Shown here: piece after piece, positions 58,751 to 64,000 of the stretch
How positions within the stretch are numbered: the first letter of the stretch is position 1
How the letters are laid out: each line of letters starts with the position of its first letter
Position numbers and translations under genes: made by a program
Assembly (NCBI GenBank): GCA_905236715.1
Contig: CAJOMQ010000002.1
Location: 1 to 64,000, forward strand
Direction: 5' to 3'
Source: an uncultured Bacilli bacterium
Lineage (GTDB): Bacteria > Bacillota_I > Bacilli_A > RFN20 > CAG-826
Length of the DNA: 64,000 nt
Notes under the pieces: model-generated
What the model was told of the DNA's origin: nothing
Database searches by the model: none
What the model saw: the letters and a program-made list of their open reading frames with translations, nothing else

Positions 58751-60997
58751 TTAATCAGCGAATGTAAATGTAATATTTTTCATAATGGTAAATTCTCTCG
58801 TCCAAGGCATATCACTATCATAAAAACTAGCGGCAATGACGATATCAAGTGGATGAGAATCGTGTTCGATAATATCTATTATTTCTTCAGGAATATGGAC
58901 TCCTTCGTTTTCCGTATAATAAAGCGGGAAACTGATGAGATTAGTGTCATCTACGACAGTACGCGTACTAATACTAGAAGAATAGAGTAAAGTATCGGAA
59001 GAATAATCAAAATTATAGCGTGTTGTCATGTAATACAATCTGATGGACATATCAGTGATATTAGAAACGTTATGATTTGAAAGCATATATAAATTGATAG
59101 TTGGTTCGGATCTATCTAAAACATAAGAATCGATAACCGCACCAAAGGGATTAAAATCATCATCATTTGCTATTGAAAATAATGGCAATGAATATTCGTC
59201 ATAATATTGTTCAAAGATAATGTCGTTATTATATTTGATGCCAACATAGGTGAAAGAAATTAAGCTATCATCCACAATTGAAGAGTCAACTTCTATAAGC
59301 CAACTTCTATTTAGGCCATTTGGATGCTCAGCGTCCGCTAAAGTGATGGGTGTTGGCGATTCATACAATGTGTCATCATTTTCTACTTTATAGACAAAAG
59401 AAGCGGAAGATGCGGAATAATCCACTGTCTGTGAATCTAAAACCACATAGACAGGAATATATATCTCACCATCATTATCGTAATAGAACCCATCTCCATC
59501 AAAACCACCGATAACAAGACCCATAAATTTATTTTTTTGTCTAAAATAAGGGGCCACAGAACCACTATAAATAGGATCGTTACTGCCACTTATATAGATT
59601 TCATAATCATAGACATAGGTAAAAAATTCCGAGAAAAATGGCGTGTCTGAAGTTAAAGACCCAGATGTCAAGGCGGGATCAATATCTAATGAACAAGACA
59701 CTAATTCTTCGTCATCACTATAAATAAATTTAATTGAGAAATCTTTATCGACAAATTTTTCTTCTTTTCCGCTTGTCGTATATGAATAATCAGCGGTAAA
59801 GAAATCATTATCAATCACAAAATTAGTAAATGCAAAATTGCTTATTGATGGATCAGAATTGGTAAATTTCACCTTGCCAGTTTCCACCACTATGTTATTT
59901 TCTCGATTTCTACTATAAGTGAAGGAATAATCATACGTTTCATCAAAAGACATAGTTTGCAAATTCAAAATCACTGTTTGTGTGCCTTCGGCAATATTCA
60001 GTTGATAAGTTTCTTCACTTGGTCCACCAGTGGGGCTTTCTTCACTAGTTAAAGTTAAAGCAAAATTGCTCAAAGAACCATCATCACGATAATTAATGGA
60101 ATATTCCATTTCACCAGTAGAAGCACTATAGGATTTATCCCAAGTGATGCCATAAATACCTGGTTCATCAAGAACAAAGCTTGCATATAGATTCAAATTA
60201 GAAGTAACGGGGGTATCAAAATCATATGGTGTATATGTGTCGGGATTAGTGGACCATCCTTTAAATATATATCCCACTTTTTTCGGATCTTCTGGACGCG
60301 TTACATAGCCATTTTCTTCCACATTTTGTACGGTGTAATCATCATCGATATAAAATCTTACTTCGTAAGTAACAACATTTCTTGATAAAGTAGTCACTAC
60401 TTCTTTATAGACGGGATAATTATCTCTTGTTTGATTGATGATTGATAAATTATATTCAGTATCGGGAATTAAATCCTCAAAAGAGCCTTCGTTATTGCCT
60501 TCGATTAATTCTTGATAAGAATCATAGGCAAAGTCTTCATTTTCTAATTTAATGACATAGTCATCATCAAAAGTATCAGTGATATCTAGGTTATATATTA
60601 ATTCAACAGGGGTCAGGGAAAGATCGTTCATCTTTACTTTTGCCCATACATAAGCATTAATACCCACTAAAACAGATATGGTGGTCACACTTACCACGAC
60701 TGTACCGACTACGGTAGCGGCGACCGAACCAGAAGTAGAAACACCAGAAGAAGTCATTTTACCTTTTGATGAATTATCGCTAGAAAATTGACGTTTATTT
60801 TCTTCTTGATGGCGCATTTGCTCATCCTTTTTACGATAAGCGTTTTGCGCATAATTATCGTTTATTTCACATTTATTAGTGTTTTTATTGGCTTTATATG
60901 AGGTGAATTCATGCGATTGACGATAACCAAATTCGGAAAAAGAAGCGTTATTTTTTCCGTTATTTACCTGATTGTCGTTAAATTCGTTTTTTCTCAT
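58751..60997 (-). CDS. Large surface protein with InlB B-type repeat and internal TM anchor
   Basis: ENGYVTRPEDPKKVGYIFKGWSTNPDTYTPYDFDTPVTSNLNLYASF. Confidence 0.75.
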   Translation of the reverse strand: MRKNEFNDNQVNNGKNNASFSEFGYRQSHEFTSYKANKNTNKCEINDNYAQNAYRKKDEQMRHQEENKRQFSSDNSSKGKMTSSGVSTSGSVAATVVGTVVVSVTTISVLVGINAYVWAKVKMNDLSLTPVELIYNLDITDTFDDDYVIKLENEDFAYDSYQELIEGNNEGSFEDLIPDTEYNLSIINQTRDNYPVYKEVVTTLSRNVVTYEVRFYIDDDYTVQNVEENGYVTRPEDPKKVGYIFKGWSTNPDTYTPYDFDTPVTSNLNLYASFVLDEPGIYGITWDKSYSASTGEMEYSINYRDDGSLSNFALTLTSEESPTGGPSEETYQLNIAEGTQTVILNLQTMSFDETYDYSFTYSRNRENNIVVETGKVKFTNSDPSISNFAFTNFVIDNDFFTADYSYTTSGKEEKFVDKDFSIKFIYSDDEELVSCSLDIDPALTSGSLTSDTPFFSEFFTYVYDYEIYISGSNDPIYSGSVAPYFRQKNKFMGLVIGGFDGDGFYYDNDGEIYIPVYVVLDSQTVDYSASSASFVYKVENDDTLYESPTPITLADAEHPNGLNRSWLIEVDSSIVDDSLISFTYVGIKYNNDIIFEQYYDEYSLPLFSIANDDDFNPFGAVIDSYVLDRSEPTINLYMLSNHNVSNITDMSIRLYYMTTRYNFDYSSDTLLYSSSISTRTVVDDTNLISFPLYYTENEGVHIPEEIIDIIEHDSHPLDIVIAASFYDSDMPWTREFTIMKNITFTFAD

Positions 60998-61109
60998 ATG
61001 ATTCTATGAAAAGAAAAATAATTATTTCTTGTTTTTATCTTATTATATTGAATATTTTTATTCAATCATTTCCCTTGTTTTATAATAGATAACCTCAAAA
61101 TTCTTTTTA

Positions 61110-61140
61110 AATAACAAAAAGAGGGACGAATCCCTCTTAT
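61110..61140. terminator. Terminator-like hairpin
   Basis: AAAAAGAGGGA-CGAA-TCCCTCTTAT. Confidence 0.5.
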
Positions 61141-61200
61141 GTGATTCTCTATCTATAGTTGCGATTTTACTAGATAGAGATTTTGATAAGTCGTTAATGA

Positions 61201-63024
61201 TTATTTTGGTTGGAAATCATCACTAACTTTAATGAGATGGAAATCAATATTTTGGTTGTTAATAAGTCTATTATCAAAGGCCACGATGATGCCTTTACTA
61301 GCATTATAATAAGCGGTATCACGTCTGGCAATTCTTAAAGAGATTGGATCATATTGGACGAAGCCATTCGCTAATAAGGTATCAATATAACTACTGGCAT
61401 AGGTTTCACGTTCATCAACCGTGAAGAATTCTAAATCGATGGATAAGATATCTTTTTGATAAATACCAGCATCATACATGTAATATAATGTCGCATCTTT
61501 GATTAATGATTCATGATTAGTGACATCAATAAGGGGGAATTGATAAGAATTCATCCAATCAATAGCATATTCATCACTATAATATTCGACATACCAGAAG
61601 ACCATATGGATATTTTCACCATCAAGACCAACACTCAAACGTGAGGAATATTGTTCACCGGTGGTTTTGGAAATATAAGAATTTTTACGATTGAATCCTT
61701 GCTCTTCTAAGGCGGTATAATAGGCTTCTAAATAGGCTTCAGCTTGTGCTTCATTAGTGTATTTAATGGTGACATTAAGCGCTTTCTTATAAGTGGTTAA
61801 GAACATGTAACTTTCATTTTGAATGAAGGTTTCATCATAGAATTCATAATTGGTTAAATAATCCGATTGTGGTAATGGTAAGAACTTCATATCTTTTAAG
61901 AAGTAATTCAAAGATCCACGACCTTGATATTTAATTTGGTTATAACTTTGTTCCAGAAGGAGTTCTACACCATCTTCTTCCGTGTAACTGATATAGATAG
62001 AAGAATAAGCGTGATAGATGTCCTCATAGTCATATAAGAATTTATCGTAACGATCCACAATGACACCATCGATTAATTCACTATGTTTTTCATAACCATA
62101 ATCTTTGATTAATTTCGATGTATATTTATCAACATCTTCTTTTTTCGCTAAAGTATCGGTCGCGTAGAAATTCATCACAAACGTTTCATTTGGATAGCGA
62201 TAGAAGGTTCTACTGGCAAATTCACTGGGGAAAGGAATAACATCATCCATCTTATCGGAACGAATACGATAGAAGACACTATTGAAGGCAAATTCATCAT
62301 TGTCATCCCAAGATGTTTTACTTTTTGGATAAGTTCTATTGGGATCTTCAAGCCAGGAATCAACGATGGTCTTTTCGCGTTTGATACCAAAATTAATGGT
62401 GGTGACAAGTGGACCTTTGATGTCTTCTACTTCTTCATCGAAATTAATTTCAATGTTGGCTTTCGTCGGAACAGGATTATCCATCACGACATCAATTGTG
62501 GTGACATCCGCTTTAAATTCATGCGGAACATTACCTAAATTTCCTAATACTTGGGCAAAGATATTGCTGTCATTAACAAGTGAGAAACGGAGTTCATCAT
62601 CAGGATGATTGGTGAAAACTTCCCAAATGTTATCCTGACATTGTTCTTTCCAATGACTAATGAGATATTCACTAGGTGCGGCTTCAAGAGCTTTTTGCTT
62701 TCCTCTAAAGGAAATTTTAGAGATATCTAATTCCGTATCATCTTCATACGCTTTAGCGTAATATAGTTCTTGCGGGTTAGTGTTCATATAATAATAGACA
62801 CTACCGAGAAGACTTATACGAATAAATTCATCGGAATAAACATCGGTGTGTAGATAATCAGGACTATCGATTGAATAATTGTTTTCATCTATTTTATTTA
62901 AGAAATTATTCAATATTTGTTCTGGAGTATATTGTGTTGGAGTATTAGATCCATGGGAGTTTTGACCACAAGCAGTCAATAGACCGAAGGAAGATAAGAG
63001 TAATAACAAATTTAATTTTTTCAT
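61201..63024 (-). CDS. Large lipoprotein, unknown function
   Basis: Lipobox LLTACG after signal peptide. Confidence 0.75.
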   Translation of the reverse strand: MKKLNLLLLLSSFGLLTACGQNSHGSNTPTQYTPEQILNNFLNKIDENNYSIDSPDYLHTDVYSDEFIRISLLGSVYYYMNTNPQELYYAKAYEDDTELDISKISFRGKQKALEAAPSEYLISHWKEQCQDNIWEVFTNHPDDELRFSLVNDSNIFAQVLGNLGNVPHEFKADVTTIDVVMDNPVPTKANIEINFDEEVEDIKGPLVTTINFGIKREKTIVDSWLEDPNRTYPKSKTSWDDNDEFAFNSVFYRIRSDKMDDVIPFPSEFASRTFYRYPNETFVMNFYATDTLAKKEDVDKYTSKLIKDYGYEKHSELIDGVIVDRYDKFLYDYEDIYHAYSSIYISYTEEDGVELLLEQSYNQIKYQGRGSLNYFLKDMKFLPLPQSDYLTNYEFYDETFIQNESYMFLTTYKKALNVTIKYTNEAQAEAYLEAYYTALEEQGFNRKNSYISKTTGEQYSSRLSVGLDGENIHMVFWYVEYYSDEYAIDWMNSYQFPLIDVTNHESLIKDATLYYMYDAGIYQKDILSIDLEFFTVDERETYASSYIDTLLANGFVQYDPISLRIARRDTAYYNASKGIIVAFDNRLINNQNIDFHLIKVSDDFQPK

Positions 63025-63360
63025 AATTTTTCCCTTTCGATACCTCTATCATAGAACAAATTAAAACATTGTCAACTACTTTATTACTTAAATAGTTAAC
63101 CATAGAGCAAGAAAAGTAAAGCATAGCAAAGCTATGATGATTTAAATATAATTGTGGATTTTTTAAATATTGCCAAAATAACCAAGTAACGCAAAAAAGT
63201 TCCACTACTTCAACTAGGTGTTATTAGAAAGATATTATAATAGTAAAGGTGAAGTTTATCTTAATATTTACTATACCTGTCACGGCAACCCCAAGACACA
63301 TTCATTGGTTCAAAGATAAAATGGCGGTTTAAAGCCAGGAAAATGGGAGGATTTCCAATA

Positions 63361-63606
63361 ATGACATCTGAGCGTATTGAAACATTAATTGATGAAAATA
63401 GAGAAATAGAATTTATTTATAAAGGAACACGTTATTCCATTACCTATTACAACGACAACAGGGAAAAATACATCTCGGTTTGCGAATTTTATAAAGAACC
63501 AATCGATGTAAAAAATGTAGATGAATTACTTAAACTTAAGATTGGTAAATACACATTGAAAGAGATATTTGAATCCCTACCAGATTCTGCGTTTGATATT
63601 TATTAA
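63361..63606 (+). CDS. Small hypothetical protein
   Basis: 82 aa; MTSERIETLIDENREIEFIYKGTRYSITYY; SD GGGAGG. Confidence 0.6.
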   Translation: MTSERIETLIDENREIEFIYKGTRYSITYYNDNREKYISVCEFYKEPIDVKNVDELLKLKIGKYTLKEIFESLPDSAFDIY

Positions 63607-63618
63607 CAAAAATTATTT

Positions 63619-64000
63619 TTATAAATCGACATTTGCGAAGGCTTTTGCACCACTTCTATATCCAATATAGGAGAACAAAATAAAGAATATAATTCCCCCT
63701 ATCAGTGTGCTGATTTGGGTAATTAAACCTATTTGATCATATTCTCTAAACGCGGGAACAAAAGCGATTAAGAAACTTCCAATAGCTAAAATTATTATAC
63801 AAACAAATAAAGAGATTAAATTAGGTCCAGTTAACCGTTTATAGGGATTACGATAATATAAACCAACAAGAACCGCGTTCATCACCCCAAAAGATAAAAA
63901 GGCAAATCCCAATAAAGAAACGGTGGGTTTAGTCGAAGAAAAATATTGTAATTCATCGGTATTGACCGGTTCTTTATATAAGAATATTCTGATAATTCCT
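63619..64000 (-). CDS. Membrane protein, partial (runs off window end)
   Basis: Frame stays open from 63912 to 64000 upstream; several TM segments. Confidence 0.55.
   Translation of the reverse strand, partial: GIIRIFLYKEPVNTDELQYFSSTKPTVSLLGFAFLSFGVMNAVLVGLYYRNPYKRLTGPNLISLFVCIIILAIGSFLIAFVPAFREYDQIGLITQISTLIGGIIFFILFSYIGYRSGAKAFANVDL

Noticed and set aside
1-64000. CRISPR arrays and rRNA genes
   Set aside because: No regularly spaced repeat-spacer arrays or rRNA-like sequence seen anywhere in the window.

Overview
This 64 kb window is from a low-GC, Firmicutes/Bacilli- or Mollicutes-like chromosome; that lineage is inferred from gene content only. Most of it is a dense core-type gene set. 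It includes an Rnf operon (rnfCDGEA plus a short rnfB-like gene) followed by apbE, a NusG-II gene and a Gx-transporter gene. It also includes a FeoA-FeoA-FeoB locus, plsX/acpP, two methylthiotransferases (rimO, mtaB), rsmE, ispD, deoC, fba, gpmA, surE, mscL, a Fic protein, an EF-G-like GTPase, two GH13 enzymes, and ten tRNA genes. Three accessory patches stand out. (a) Positions 1-2022, abutting the 3' end of tRNA-Thr(GGT), carry an IS21-like terminal repeat set, a PBECR4-like nuclease candidate preceded by its own promoter and a ~100-nt structured RNA, a transglutaminase-like gene, and a 5'-truncated HTH remnant. (b) Positions ~26950-30210 carry a membrane-anchored XRE protein, a 5'-truncated IS3 element, 20-bp-period repeats and an orphan gene. 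(c) The 3' end carries large surface proteins and lipoproteins. The best candidate for an undescribed system is the ncRNA plus BECR-like nuclease unit at 100-760. Other notable points are a tRNA-Phe with a non-canonical T-loop, a minimal RnfB with a tiny paralogue, an EF-G-like protein lacking the switch II catalytic His, and a 13-bp inverted repeat that pairs the tRNA-fMet leader with its D-arm. All family calls come from reading the sequence and from memory; no database search was run.
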